A stretch of 64,000 nt of DNA from Shiella aurantiaca (GCA_030412945.1 JAUHJS010000008.1:62001-126000), one strand, 5' to 3'; positions 34,167-43,849 are shown, counted from the first letter of the stretch. The notes: generated from the letters alone by a model not told the origin. A program made the numbers and translations.

Positions 34167-35237
34167 CTAAACCCGATAGCATACCGCGTTGATATTCATG
34201 CCTGCGCCAACAGAAGCAAAGAGTATCACATCGCCCGGATGCAGTTCTTGGTTTTCAATTTGTCCTTTCCGCACCAAATCGTAAAGCGTAGGCACGGTAG
34301 CTACTGAGCTATTGCCCAGCTTGTGAATACTCATGGGCATAATGCCTTCGGGTGTAGTGCGCTGCCCATAGAGGCGGAAAAAAGCGCGGATGATGCCCTC
34401 GTCCATTTTTTCATTGGCTTGGTGGATAAACACCTTTTTCACCTCTTCAATGCCAATGCCCGCTTTGTCGAGGCAGGTTTTCATCGCCTGTGGCACGTGA
34501 GTGATGGCATATTCGTACACTTTGCGGCCTTTCATCTTGATATAGCGAATGCGTGGGTCGGAATCGGGAAAATTAGATTTGCCAAGGTACAAATAATAGG
34601 CCTCCTCTTCGGTGTGGGCCATTACAGCCGCACTCAAAATGCCACGATGCTGTCCGTCATCAGGCAGGTATTCGAGCACCGAAGCGCCCGCGCCATCGGA
34701 GAATATCATGCTATCGCGGTCGTACATATCCAGCACGCGAGAGAGGGTTTCTGTACCTATCACCAAGGCTTTTTTGGCCATACCCGATTTGAAGAAGGCA
34801 TCGGCCTGAATGACGCCTTGTACCCAGCCGGGGCAACCAAAAAGTATGTCATACGGCACGCAAGCCGGATTTTTGATTTTTAAATCGTGCTTTACGCGCG
34901 AGGCCAAGCTAGGCAATACATCCGTTTGGATGGTGTGCTTGAGTACATTCCCAAAATTATGGGCCACAATAATCTGATCGAGGGTTTCGGGGTCTATGCC
35001 TGCATCCTCAATGGCTACCTTGGCGGCAATGGTGGCAATCTCAGAAGCATTCAGATCGGTGCTGGCGTAGCGCCTTTCTTCTATGCCGGTAATTTCCTTG
35101 AATTTGCCAACAATCACTTCGGGCGGAGTAGGAATCCGCTGCTGGTCTTCGGAATAGAACTCGTGAACAGCAAAATCGCGATTGGTTTTGACAATAGTAG
35201 GAATGTAAGAGCCGGTGCCTGTAATGATGGTGCGCAT
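34167..35237 (-). CDS. FabH-like 3-oxoacyl-ACP synthase III family protein
   Basis: A thiolase-fold synthase of 356 residues. The catalytic Cys lies in DILFGCPGWVQG (about residue 135), the His in VFIHQANEKM and the Asn in KLGNSSVATVPTLYDL. It is longer than housekeeping FabH (about 320) with an N-terminal YSEDQQRIPTPPEVIVGKFKEITGIEERRYA stretch. No fab genes are adjacent, so it may serve a specialised acyl condensation or a second initiation step rather than general lipid synthesis. A 16-bp palindrome 79 bases upstream of its start suggests regulation. Confidence 0.9.
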   Translation of the reverse strand: MRTIITGTGSYIPTIVKTNRDFAVHEFYSEDQQRIPTPPEVIVGKFKEITGIEERRYASTDLNASEIATIAAKVAIEDAGIDPETLDQIIVAHNFGNVLKHTIQTDVLPSLASRVKHDLKIKNPACVPYDILFGCPGWVQGVIQADAFFKSGMAKKALVIGTETLSRVLDMYDRDSMIFSDGAGASVLEYLPDDGQHRGILSAAVMAHTEEEAYYLYLGKSNFPDSDPRIRYIKMKGRKVYEYAITHVPQAMKTCLDKAGIGIEEVKKVFIHQANEKMDEGIIRAFFRLYGQRTTPEGIMPMSIHKLGNSSVATVPTLYDLVRKGQIENQELHPGDVILFASVGAGMNINAVCYRV

Positions 35238-35315
35238 ACCTGAAACAAATAAAAACGATGCAGGCTAAATTAAAGAAAGCACAGCAAACCACACAGGCTT
35301 TTATAAAAAAAATAC

Positions 35316-35331
35316 AATGACAATTGTCATT
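35316..35331. promoter_or_regulatory. Perfect 16-bp palindrome upstream of the FabH-like gene
   Basis: AATGACAATTGTCATT reads the same on both strands and lies 79 bases upstream of the FabH-like start, in the 168-base gap to the surface-protein gene whose end is on the other side. Both neighbouring genes are on the minus strand, so the site can regulate only the FabH-like gene. The protein that would bind is unknown. Confidence 0.45.
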
Positions 35332-35405
35332 AATAATTAATACGAACGATTGTTAGCGAAAATGTTCAATTATGAATATTCCACAAATTCCTTTAAAAGG
35401 CTCTT

Positions 35406-36578
35406 TCATAATCGATAGCCCAGGATAAGCCCCGGCCAGATTTTCTGTGACGTTTGGTGCAAGAATCCTTGCTCGGCTGGCTGAGGATTGTGCAGGGAAT
35501 AATTAAGTGCCAGACCCATTTCTATAAACGTGCCTTTGGCCACTTTGCGGGTATACACCGCCTCATAGCGCAGCAAGCGGCCGCTTTTTAGGAGTTTTAC
35601 ATCCTTTTCTTTCAATTGCACCAAATGTACCCCCGTAACAAAATACCATCGAGGAATTAAATCTTGTTCTTTCCACATTTGTTCTAAGCCATAAGACATG
35701 CCACACACGGGCGCCCCATCCAGCGAAAAGTTATAGCCTACTCGAAAGGTGTTCAAATAAAATCGGCTACCTGTGCTGATAACTAGATTGCCCAAAAAGA
35801 GATCATCGGCACGAAGGCTGCTATACCCGTGGCTGGCATCCACATTCAAAATGCCCAAGGGCACGCCCTTATTTTTCTTACTGATATTGATAATACCTAT
35901 CTGGTTGCCATTGCTCACTCCGGCCATGTTGATAAGGCCTATTTGATAAAAATCCCCAAACAGATTGCTGGGATTAGCCATAAAGCCTGCTGTTTTACAA
36001 TAATTGAACAACCCAAACTGTATGCCCAGCGATTGCGCCCCTGCGTAGTTGAACAAAGAAGCAATTTGAAAACCGCTAATGCCTTCGGGAGCGGAATTAA
36101 ACAAACCCGCCAATTGCACTCCTTGAAGGGAGCGCGCATAATTGAATAGGCCTGCCCATTGAAAGCCCGTAATATGTCCGCCTACGGAATTGATGCTGGC
36201 CACTTGTGCGCCCACAGCACTGCCCACGGTTTTATTGATGACTCCCGCTGCTTGTATGCCCCGAAAAGTTTCGTCTATTTTTTCTTTGGGCTGAATGGCA
36301 TTGTAACCTCCCGATACGTTAGAAAGTCCGCTGATTTGTATGCCACTGAAATAGCGATAATTATAAGAGGAAAGCCCTGAAATCTCCAGTCCGCGCACCT
36401 GCCAGGTGGTTCCGGCCGTAAGGTTGAAAGAAGCGCGGTATTCCTGGCGCATTTCCAGCACCCCATGGTTGCTAAAGCCCGGAAATAAAGACCAGTGCAC
36501 CGTTCCCCGAGGCATTTGTGCCCAAGCCGAATGTGCGAACATCAGCCCTAAAGCAAAAACGATCAGTCGACTTCTCAT
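35406..36578 (-). CDS. Surface repeat protein (LA_2272-like)
   Basis: A 390-residue secreted protein (signal about 1-20, ending WAQ). The mature part consists of short repeated units of the form I/LQ-x-AGLFNxA (GFQWAGLFNYARSLQG, LQGVQLAGLFNSAPEG, GFQIASLFNYAGAQ, LGIQFGLFNYC, QIGLINMAG, QIGIINISK). This resembles the LA_2272 family of surface repeats. It probably forms beta structure on the cell surface and has no known function. It is the last gene in an operon of MacA, FtsX-type permease and TolC; its start overlaps the TolC stop by one base. Confidence 0.7.
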   Translation of the reverse strand: MRSRLIVFALGLMFAHSAWAQMPRGTVHWSLFPGFSNHGVLEMRQEYRASFNLTAGTTWQVRGLEISGLSSYNYRYFSGIQISGLSNVSGGYNAIQPKEKIDETFRGIQAAGVINKTVGSAVGAQVASINSVGGHITGFQWAGLFNYARSLQGVQLAGLFNSAPEGISGFQIASLFNYAGAQSLGIQFGLFNYCKTAGFMANPSNLFGDFYQIGLINMAGVSNGNQIGIINISKKNKGVPLGILNVDASHGYSSLRADDLFLGNLVISTGSRFYLNTFRVGYNFSLDGAPVCGMSYGLEQMWKEQDLIPRWYFVTGVHLVQLKEKDVKLLKSGRLLRYEAVYTRKVAKGTFIEMGLALNYSLHNPQPAEQGFLHQTSQKIWPGLILGYRL

Positions 36579-38035
36579 CAGGGGTAGCTAATGGTTTGAC
36601 CTTTTTCGAAATCGTATAGGGTGAGCAGGCGCAAATTATAATAGGCCGTCCAGAAGCTGCGCAAAGCCTGCACATAGGCTTGCTTGGCTTGGTCTTTCTC
36701 TTGCGTGGCAATGTTCAAATCGGTAATGGAAATTTTCCCAATCTGGTAGCGGCTTTTAGAAATAGCATAGCGCTTTTGGGCAATCTCATCGGACTTTTCT
36801 GCCACGGCCAATTGGGTGCGCAACATCTGAAACTGCTTCACTTGGATAAATACCTCTTGATCAAAATTGACTTCTTCTTGCTCCAAAGTAGCATAGACCA
36901 TGTCGCGGTTGGCCTGCGCGGTACGAATGCTGGAGCGCGAACGCCCCCAGTCTACAATGGGCACTGAAAAACCGATGCGTATTTGCTGCTGATCTTGCGG
37001 ATTGACGTATAAATCGGGCACCACAGTGGCTTGCTGGGTAAGACCAAAACTGGCAAATAAATCAGCATTGAGACCATTATCGCCACGGGCTTGCGCCACA
37101 TCGCGGTCGGCTTCCAGCTTTTCGCGCTTCATGGCCAATATGCGCGAGCGGTTTTTGCGGGCTTCGCTCAGGGCAAGGGTTTCATCAACCGAAAAATCAG
37201 GTGTGTTTTCGGGCAGCAGCAGGGTGATGTTCTGGGCATCTTTTACACCAATATACGCCCGAAGGCGTTGGGAGAAGGTCTGTACATCCAAATCGGCTTG
37301 CGCCAAACTTTGGCGGGCGTTCATCAGGCTTAATTCTAATTGCAGCAATTCATTCTCGGCAATCTTCCCCAAATTATAACGCCCCTCAGCTATCTTATAA
37401 AGGGTATCGTTATTGGCCACATTTTTCTCGGCTATTTCGTATGAAATCTGCGCCAGCAAGAGGTTGAAATATAAATCGGATACATTGCGGGCAATGCTCT
37501 CCATATTCTCGGCATATTCTTTCAGCGATTCTTCGTAGCGGATAGGCTCAATGCGCTTGTCCCACACCAAAGAATTGAAAGCAAATATCGGTTGGCGGAA
37601 ACCCACCGAGGCAGGCGTGGCACTATACGAGGAATTGGCCACGGGAGAGAAGTTATCGATGCGCTGGATTTGTGAATTGACAAAAATTTGTCCGCCCGTC
37701 AAGCCAATATTCTGACTCAGCGATAAGCCTGCTGAAGCGGTACTTTGGCTCACTTCACGGAAAAGTTGAGAACCATCTTGCTGGGTAATAGGCAAGATAC
37801 TACGATTATAATTCGGTAAAGTACCATTCAGGCTCAGTTGCGGCATATAATTGGCCTTGAAAGTGCGATAACTCCAATAGCGGTTTTCTTTACGTGTGAT
37901 GGCCTGCTTAGAAGCCGGAGACTGCTCCTGCGCCATTTGTACCAGCTGGGCAAGGGAATAAGAAACGGATTCTTGCGCCCGAGTAAAGTAGACCGAGGCC
38001 AATAGAATCGCGGTAAGTATAAAGCGTTTATTCAT
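36578..38035 (-). CDS. TolC family outer membrane channel
   Basis: A 485-residue protein with signal peptide (about 1-20, ending TRAQ). The TolC signature is present in both halves: LAQLVQMAQEQSPASKQA near the N-terminus and the later LALSEARKNRSRILAMKREKLEADRDVAQA with RIGFSVPIVDWGRSRSSIRTAQ. It serves as the exit duct for the MacA/permease pair directly upstream: the permease gene overlaps its start by 8 bases. The substrate is not predictable. Confidence 0.92.
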   Translation of the reverse strand: MNKRFILTAILLASVYFTRAQESVSYSLAQLVQMAQEQSPASKQAITRKENRYWSYRTFKANYMPQLSLNGTLPNYNRSILPITQQDGSQLFREVSQSTASAGLSLSQNIGLTGGQIFVNSQIQRIDNFSPVANSSYSATPASVGFRQPIFAFNSLVWDKRIEPIRYEESLKEYAENMESIARNVSDLYFNLLLAQISYEIAEKNVANNDTLYKIAEGRYNLGKIAENELLQLELSLMNARQSLAQADLDVQTFSQRLRAYIGVKDAQNITLLLPENTPDFSVDETLALSEARKNRSRILAMKREKLEADRDVAQARGDNGLNADLFASFGLTQQATVVPDLYVNPQDQQQIRIGFSVPIVDWGRSRSSIRTAQANRDMVYATLEQEEVNFDQEVFIQVKQFQMLRTQLAVAEKSDEIAQKRYAISKSRYQIGKISITDLNIATQEKDQAKQAYVQALRSFWTAYYNLRLLTLYDFEKGQTISYP

Positions 38036-39362
38036 AGCGGAGAGAAGTTATAGGATCTTGGCTAGCGGCTCTGCGTGCGGGGGTAATCCCGAAGATAAGA
38101 CCCACCGTAGCGGCCACACCAAAAGAAATGACAATAGAAGAAAAAGAAATAATAGTAGGGATTTCGGCCACGCTGGAGATAAGTATGGCTATGCTCACAC
38201 CCAAAATCACACCTACTACACCTCCGGTAATACTGATCATAACAGCCTCGAACATAAACTGCATGATGATGTCAGCTTTTTTGGCACCAATGGCTAATCG
38301 AAGTCCGATTTCTTTGATGCGCTCCATCACCGAAGCCAGCATGATATTCATAATGCCAATCCCGCCTACCACCAGCGAAATGCCCGCGATGGCACCCAGC
38401 ACGATATTGAAAATATTCTTGGTGCGCTGCTGCTGCTTGAGCAAGAGTTCGGGTACGGTCACCTGAAAATCGACCACGCCATAATGCCTGCGGTTGAGCA
38501 TATTGGCAATCACTTCTACGGTGGCATTAATCTTTTCGGTTTCGCTTACTTGCACCACCAAGCGGTCGAGCTGATGATAATTACTGGGCTTGGTATTTTG
38601 GGTTTTATCTTCCCCATTATTACTGGCAGCTTTTTGTAACATACTTTGGGTAACCAAAGCACGATTCTCATAGCGTATCAACATGGTTTTCAGGGGTGTA
38701 TATACGTCCATGTTATAATCGCGGATGCCGAGGCTTTCTATATTTTTTTGTGATACCAGACGTTCTTCTAACACACCAATGACTTGTAGCCAATGGGGGC
38801 CGCACTTGATGTATTTCCCGATGGGATCTTCTTTAGAAAAAAAGCGGGTTTTGATACTTTTCCCAATGATACAGACTGGAAGTCCCTTCTTAAGCTGCTC
38901 TTCATTAAACCCTTTTCCTTGGCTTAGGTCAAAGTTAGAAAGGTTAAAATAACTGGGTTCAACACCTACCAGCTTGGCTGATCGCCTTATGCCATCTTTC
39001 ACCACATAGGTGTCTTTTACAATCTCAGGACTGATGGCCGATATGCCGGGTACTATCTCGGCAATGGATTCGGCATCGTCAAGCGTAAGGCCGGGAGTAA
39101 ACTTGCCTTTGTCTTTACCTGAGCCTGCCTCTTCCAGTTTTTCTTCTTTCTGTTCAATGATGGGCTCAATCACAATATTGTTTACACCCACCAGCTTAAT
39201 CTGGTCTAATATCTCCTGTTGCGCTCCATTGCCTATGGCTAGCATGGCGATAACCGCAGCCACGCCAAAAATTATCCCCAATGCCGTAAGCAGGGAACGC
39301 AGTTTATTTGCAATAACCGCTTGCAGGGCTATTTGCAAATTGGCTACTAGTTTTTCTTTCAT
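38028..39362 (-). CDS. MacB-type FtsX permease without ATPase domain
   Basis: A 444-residue integral membrane protein. One N-terminal membrane helix (LRSLLTALGIIFGVAAVIAMLAIG) is followed by a large periplasmic MacB core (about 50-310). The last three helices are of the FtsX type: GISLVVGGIGIMNIMLASVMERIKEIGLRLAIGA, then ITGGVVGVILGVSIA. There is no nucleotide-binding domain and no neighbouring ATPase gene, although MacB-class transporters need one. Many Bacteroidota supply the ATPase from a separate gene, often next door, which is absent here. It overlaps MacA by 4 bases and TolC by 8. Confidence 0.92.
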   Translation of the reverse strand: MKEKLVANLQIALQAVIANKLRSLLTALGIIFGVAAVIAMLAIGNGAQQEILDQIKLVGVNNIVIEPIIEQKEEKLEEAGSGKDKGKFTPGLTLDDAESIAEIVPGISAISPEIVKDTYVVKDGIRRSAKLVGVEPSYFNLSNFDLSQGKGFNEEQLKKGLPVCIIGKSIKTRFFSKEDPIGKYIKCGPHWLQVIGVLEERLVSQKNIESLGIRDYNMDVYTPLKTMLIRYENRALVTQSMLQKAASNNGEDKTQNTKPSNYHQLDRLVVQVSETEKINATVEVIANMLNRRHYGVVDFQVTVPELLLKQQQRTKNIFNIVLGAIAGISLVVGGIGIMNIMLASVMERIKEIGLRLAIGAKKADIIMQFMFEAVMISITGGVVGVILGVSIAILISSVAEIPTIISFSSIVISFGVAATVGLIFGITPARRAASQDPITSLRYE

Positions 39363-40633
39363 TGCAGGCTGAGCGTTTCGGTAGCGCTAAGTAAGACTAA
39401 TTCTTTACCCTCTTGCCCGCTGGGTTTAGAAAGAAACACTTCTTCGTTCTCTTTCAAGCCGCGCAGTACAATGGCCTCATTGCTATTGGTTTTGCCTACC
39501 TGTACCTCTTGTTTTACTACCGAGAGACCTTCTTTCTTGAATACGTAACTGATGCTATCGCCTTGCGTATGTAGGGCTTCTAGTGGAATAAATAAGGCAT
39601 CACTTACTTGCTCGGCTAAGATGGCATTGCTGGTGGTCATGGCGGGGCGCAGCGAAGTATCTTCTTCATTGATTTCTACCACCACCTCAAACACCTTAGC
39701 ATCCGAATTGGGCTTTTGCTCGCCCACATTGGCTACTTTTATCACCTTTCCGGTCAGCTTCTTTTCCGGAAAAGCATCGAGGCCTACCGCCACCCATTGA
39801 CCCACCTTAATCTTACGGATGTCTACCTCATTTACATAGGTTTTGGAAATCATGGAACTCAAATCGGGCAAACTCGCTACGGTTGGGTCCCAAGCTCCTA
39901 TGGTACTTCCCGCACTGACGCGGCTGCCATCCCATTCCCGCACATAGATGACCATGCCATCTTCCGGAGCAAAAATGGTAAAGCTTGCCATCAGCTGGTC
40001 CATATTGTCGAGCTCACGCTGGGCCTTGCTTAAGTTAGCTGCCACTTCCTGCATTTTAGCTTTGGACTGATCACTCTTGATTTTATAATTTTCAACCGCC
40101 TGCTGATAGCTGCGCTTGGCTTTATCGAGGTCTATTTCAGCCTGCTTAATGGTGGCCGGAGGCTCAAAGCGTGACTGCTCCAAAACCAACTCTCGCTCCT
40201 CCACGGCATATTTCAGGTTGATAAGTTCATCGCGCGACTGGCGCATTTGCAGGGTGGTATCCAGCTTGGTCTGCAAGTACTGCGACTGGATTTTTTCTAA
40301 CTCCGTTTGCAGGTTTTGCATTTTCCCGGCCAGCTCGCTTTTATCAAGATTGGCTACGTAGTCTCCTTTTTTCACTACCGTGCCTTCGTCTACCATGCTT
40401 TCGATTTTCATTTGCCAGATGCCTGCCGAGCGTATCCCCGAAGGGCCCATTATTTTGACGGCATTTTTGGCTTCCAGTTCTCCGGTGGTGGTGATTTCAA
40501 TAGTGAAAGTGCCTTTTTTAACGGGCGAGAGGAGTTCTACTTGCTGACCATCGCCTTGGCTGCGCATAAAATAATACGCCACCGCAAGCACGATCACGCC
40601 TAGTAGAATCAGTAGATTTCTTCTAGTTGCCAT
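39359..40633 (-). CDS. MacA-like membrane fusion protein
   Basis: I start at ATG 40633 (MATRRNLLIL, then one membrane helix), because an in-frame upstream extension of 31 residues lacks a membrane or signal character. The protein of 424 residues is the periplasmic adaptor: lipoyl half-motifs (SMVDEGTVVKKGDYVANLDKS), a long helical hairpin (about 80-180), the second half FTIFAPEDGMVIYVREWDG, and a beta-barrel domain ending EVFLSKPSGQEGKELV. It is the first gene of the operon MacA-permease-TolC-surface protein, all tightly overlapping. Confidence 0.9.
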   Translation of the reverse strand: MATRRNLLILLGVIVLAVAYYFMRSQGDGQQVELLSPVKKGTFTIEITTTGELEAKNAVKIMGPSGIRSAGIWQMKIESMVDEGTVVKKGDYVANLDKSELAGKMQNLQTELEKIQSQYLQTKLDTTLQMRQSRDELINLKYAVEERELVLEQSRFEPPATIKQAEIDLDKAKRSYQQAVENYKIKSDQSKAKMQEVAANLSKAQRELDNMDQLMASFTIFAPEDGMVIYVREWDGSRVSAGSTIGAWDPTVASLPDLSSMISKTYVNEVDIRKIKVGQWVAVGLDAFPEKKLTGKVIKVANVGEQKPNSDAKVFEVVVEINEEDTSLRPAMTTSNAILAEQVSDALFIPLEALHTQGDSISYVFKKEGLSVVKQEVQVGKTNSNEAIVLRGLKENEEVFLSKPSGQEGKELVLLSATETLSLQ

Positions 40634-40766
40634 GAGCTGAGTTGTTTCTTCGAATTTAGGTTCAAAAAAGGATAAATGCATTCCGTAGATGTAAGGAGAG
40701 CCCCATCTATACGAAATACTATTCATTCTTGGATAATGAACGTACTAAAATAAAGATTATTTCAGC

Positions 40767-41699
40767 TTAGGCTTTACCTTTCTTGATTTCGGCTAAAATT
40801 GCCTTGCCGCCTTCCGCCAATACAGCCTGTGCCAGCTTATGACCCAAGGCCTCGGCCTGCTCTGCAGGAGCGCTTTCTTCTTTCACTATCCATTGGCTGC
40901 CATCCAAACTCACCAGTCCGGCACGAAGCTGAAGCAGATCACCCTTCCATTCGGCCAAAGCAAAGGAAGGAATGCTACATCCGCCTTCAAGGGTATGCAA
41001 ATAAGCCCTTTCGGCCAAAAGGCGCTGCTCAGTAGCCGGATGATTGATGGCTGCGCGAACAGCTTGACGTTTTTCTGAAGAGAGATTTTCGTACACTTCA
41101 ATGGCTACACTGCCTTGGCCTGCGGCTGGTGTAAAATGTGCTAGGGGCAGATGCTGCTGAATCATGGCTTCATAGCCCATGCGGTGTACTCCGGCATAAG
41201 CCAGAAGCAAAGCATCGCAAGCGCCTTCTTCCATCTTGCGGATGCGGGTTTGCAAATTGCCCCTTACCTCCACCGTACGAATATGCGGATAAAAACGCTT
41301 GAGAATGGCCACCCTGCGTGTGCTGGAAGTACCCACCACTAGCGGACGCGAAGCATCTGAAAGGTTGAGGCCTTTTTGTGTGCTCACCAGCACATCATGT
41401 TCTTTCTCCCGCTCCGAAAAAGCAATGAGGGAAAAACCCTGGGGTAATTCCGAAGGCATATCTTTGGCACTGTGCACGGCTATGTCAATCTGGCCTTGGC
41501 GCAGCTGTTCCTCTATCTCTTCTGTAAAAACACCCTTGCTGCCGATTTTGGCAATGGACACATCCAGCACCTTATCGCCTTTGGTTTCTATGGTGATAAT
41601 TTCCGAATCAATGCCCTGCGCCTGAAGCCGATCTTGCACATAATAAGCCTGCCAAAGGGCTAGCTTGCTGCCGCGGGTGCCAATCCTGATTTTTTCCAT
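40767..41699 (-). CDS. hemC: Hydroxymethylbilane synthase (porphobilinogen deaminase)
   Basis: HemC joins four porphobilinogens into hydroxymethylbilane in the haem pathway. The protein has 310 residues, normal for the family. Visible are the start RIGTRGSKLALWQA, the catalytic Asp region IAVHSAKDMPSELPQGF, GTSSTRR, RGNLQTRIRKM, and the Cys that holds the dipyrromethane cofactor in EGGCSIPSFALA. It starts 1 base after the RimK-like stop (41701) on the same strand, so these genes probably share a transcript; the functional link, if any, is not obvious. Confidence 0.96.
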   Translation of the reverse strand: MEKIRIGTRGSKLALWQAYYVQDRLQAQGIDSEIITIETKGDKVLDVSIAKIGSKGVFTEEIEEQLRQGQIDIAVHSAKDMPSELPQGFSLIAFSEREKEHDVLVSTQKGLNLSDASRPLVVGTSSTRRVAILKRFYPHIRTVEVRGNLQTRIRKMEEGACDALLLAYAGVHRMGYEAMIQQHLPLAHFTPAAGQGSVAIEVYENLSSEKRQAVRAAINHPATEQRLLAERAYLHTLEGGCSIPSFALAEWKGDLLQLRAGLVSLDGSQWIVKEESAPAEQAEALGHKLAQAVLAEGGKAILAEIKKGKA

Positions 41700-41700
41700 C

Positions 41701-42603
41701 TTATGCTTTTAATGTGTTTTTACGTTTCCTGATTTGATTTCTTTCGATATACTCGATGATTTTTCCGGCAATATCCACCTTGGTGGCTTCCTCTATGCCT
41801 TCCAGTCCGGGGGAAGAGTTCACTTCCAGAATCAAGGGCCCTCTATCCGATTGCAATAAATCTACGCCCGCTATGGCCAATCCCAAGGTTTTGGCGGCTT
41901 TCAAGGCAGCATTTTTTTCTTCTTTGGAGAGTTTGATAAGCGTGGCCGTACCGCCTCGGTGCAGATTGGAGCGAAATTCGCCCTCCCGCCCTTGGCGTTT
42001 CATGGCTCCCACCACCTCGCCATCTACCACAAACGCACGGATATCAGCCCCTTTGGCTTCTTTGATAAACTCCTGCACAATAATGCGCGCCTTAAGCCCA
42101 TGAAAGGCTTCTATCACCGACTGGGCTGCTTTTTTCGTCTCAGCCAGCACCACGCCCAAGCCCTGGGTGCCTTCCAGCAGCTTGATGATAAGGGGTGCAC
42201 CGCCAACTTGCTCTACCAGGTTTTTCTCTTGCTTCGAGAAATTGGTGAAGGCGGTTTTGGGCATGCCTAGTCCGGCTGCGGATAGTAATTGTAAGCTGCG
42301 CAGCTTATCGCGGCTACGTACAATGGCCTGTGAATCAGTAGCGCTGAATACACCCATCATCTCAAACTGGCGCACTACGGCCGTACCATAAAAAGTAACC
42401 GAGGCGCCTATGCGCGGGATTACCGCATCAACGCCCTGCAAAACCTGTCCTTTGTAATACACCGAAGGCAAGTTTTTTTCAATCAGCAAATCGCAGGTAA
42501 GCGGATCTACTACCTGTGCGCTATGCCCGCGCTGCTCGGCAGCCTCTACCAAGCGCTTGGTGGAATAGAGTTCAGGGTTTCTTGAGAGTATGACTAGGCG
42601 CAT
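41701..42603 (-). CDS. RimK-type ATP-grasp ligase
   Basis: From ATG 42603 ([18 protein letters not shown]) the protein has 300 residues with the ATP-grasp fold of RimK. Motifs are [73 protein letters not shown] and the Mg site [16 protein letters not shown]. RimK adds glutamate residues to the C-terminus of ribosomal protein S6 in E. coli; RimK relatives also make other amide bonds. An upstream frame extension would overlap the next gene further and is not needed. It overlaps the retropepsin-like gene by 32 bases, a pairing known from RimK/RimB clusters. Confidence 0.93.
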   Translation of the reverse strand: MRLVILSRNPELYSTKRLVEAAEQRGHSAQVVDPLTCDLLIEKNLPSVYYKGQVLQGVDAVIPRIGASVTFYGTAVVRQFEMMGVFSATDSQAIVRSRDKLRSLQLLSAAGLGMPKTAFTNFSKQEKNLVEQVGGAPLIIKLLEGTQGLGVVLAETKKAAQSVIEAFHGLKARIIVQEFIKEAKGADIRAFVVDGEVVGAMKRQGREGEFRSNLHRGGTATLIKLSKEEKNAALKAAKTLGLAIAGVDLLQSDRGPLILEVNSSPGLEGIEEATKVDIAGKIIEYIERNQIRKRKNTLKA

Positions 42604-43063
42604 GGGCGGTGTTCTTCTTGGTTTTGTAGGATTGATTTTTTTTGGCCACATCTACCACGTAGCGCGCTTGGAGCACCTTGCGACCCAGCAATACGGGGTA
42701 GCGCATGGAGCTGCGGTCGCTGAGGGTAAACTCCGCTTTCAGGTCTTCCCCAAACAGGCGCAGGGTGGTTTTAATCACATAGCGGTTTTCGGTATGGCCG
42801 CTGGAGCTTTTCACTATCCGCTGGGTAAATTTGTCGGACTGGTAGCGCTTGAAGCTATCGAGCTGCTCCGACTCCGGAATCAAAAAGCTGATCCAGCGCT
42901 TGCCCTCTTTTTCGATTTCCAGTATTTCGGCACAGTGAATGGAGCAGGTAAAAGCCCCCGTATCCACCTTGGCAGGAATATCCCACACGTCCAAATCGGG
43001 CAGATCGATTTTATCAATCCGGCCAATTACCTTGCGTTCGGTCTTTTGCTTTTTCGGTGCCAT
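42572..43063 (-). CDS. RimB-like retropepsin-type aspartic endopeptidase (ATP-dependent zinc protease family)
   Basis: A 163-residue protein from ATG 43063. It matches the PF05618 family (putative retropepsin-like, formerly ATP-dependent Zn protease): the early [14 protein letters not shown] (catalytic D-T-G, about residue 38), central [14 protein letters not shown] and [21 protein letters not shown] (a second conserved hydrophobic-G-R). RimB proteins trim the polyglutamate tail added by RimK. The overlap of 32 bases with the ligase gene implies coupled expression, and a shared pathway is strongly suggested. Its actual target is inferred. Confidence 0.88.
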   Translation of the reverse strand: MAPKKQKTERKVIGRIDKIDLPDLDVWDIPAKVDTGAFTCSIHCAEILEIEKEGKRWISFLIPESEQLDSFKRYQSDKFTQRIVKSSSGHTENRYVIKTTLRLFGEDLKAEFTLSDRSSMRYPVLLGRKVLQARYVVDVAKKNQSYKTKKNTAHAPSHTLKKP

Positions 43064-43168
43064 TGGGTACAAAGATAGGAGCAGCCCCTACTAATCCATA
43101 AATTTTGTGTTTCGATTGTGTGAATTCTCGAATTATTTCCCAATTTAATACATCAAACCCGCTATAAC

Positions 43169-43744
43169 ATGAAAAAGAAACTTACCGTATTGGGCCTTTT
43201 GTATGGCCTAGGCTTTGTGATTGGTGGATGTATTGATTGCAATTGCACCGAATTTGCCCCCATTTACCAAGATTATTCCGAACTATCCGTGGCTTATGAA
43301 AATATTGTGCCGCTCAACGATTCCCTCAAAATGCGGGTGCAGCGAGCCGCGCTCCTTACCTTGAGCCAAGCCTCTGATGCAGAAAGCCGAGGCACTTTTA
43401 TCCAAGGAGCCATGGCCTGCGATTGTCCCGGGCCCCAATATCTGGACAAGTATAGTGTGAGCCGCATGGACATCTATGCCGATTCGGTATTTGTAGAAGG
43501 ACGAGCCGCTAATGAAGCCATTACCGATTTGTTTGAAATCCGCACCAACAATTTCCAACCTTATGTATCGCTGGACGACCGCAACTACTTTAGCCTCAAT
43601 ACCGAGTGGGAGGAATTTCAGATAAAAACAGGCGCAAGGCCCGTAAACACCGAGCGTACCTATACCCTGCGCATCGAACTAACCAAAAGCAATAATACCA
43701 CCATCAGCTATACTACTGGAGATATTGTGTGGGTGGATTTTTGA
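43169..43744 (+). CDS. Lipoprotein of unknown function
   Basis: A 191-residue lipoprotein. The signal LLYGLGFVIGGC is followed by more Cys residues (CIDCNC, then ACDCPGPQ), so disulphides or metal binding are possible. The remainder is beta-rich with Asp/Tyr-rich segments (SRMDIYADSVFVEG, IRTNNFQPYVSLDDRNYFS). I do not recognise a domain. It is transcribed alone. Confidence 0.6.
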   Translation: MKKKLTVLGLLYGLGFVIGGCIDCNCTEFAPIYQDYSELSVAYENIVPLNDSLKMRVQRAALLTLSQASDAESRGTFIQGAMACDCPGPQYLDKYSVSRMDIYADSVFVEGRAANEAITDLFEIRTNNFQPYVSLDDRNYFSLNTEWEEFQIKTGARPVNTERTYTLRIELTKSNNTTISYTTGDIVWVDF

Positions 43745-43849
43745 GGGGGAAATGTAACTGATAGTAAATTCCTCTGCTGTAAGCAATATATTTTATAATA
43801 ATGACCAAGGAGGGATCAAAACCAAAAATTGCGTCAGAAAACAATTAAA

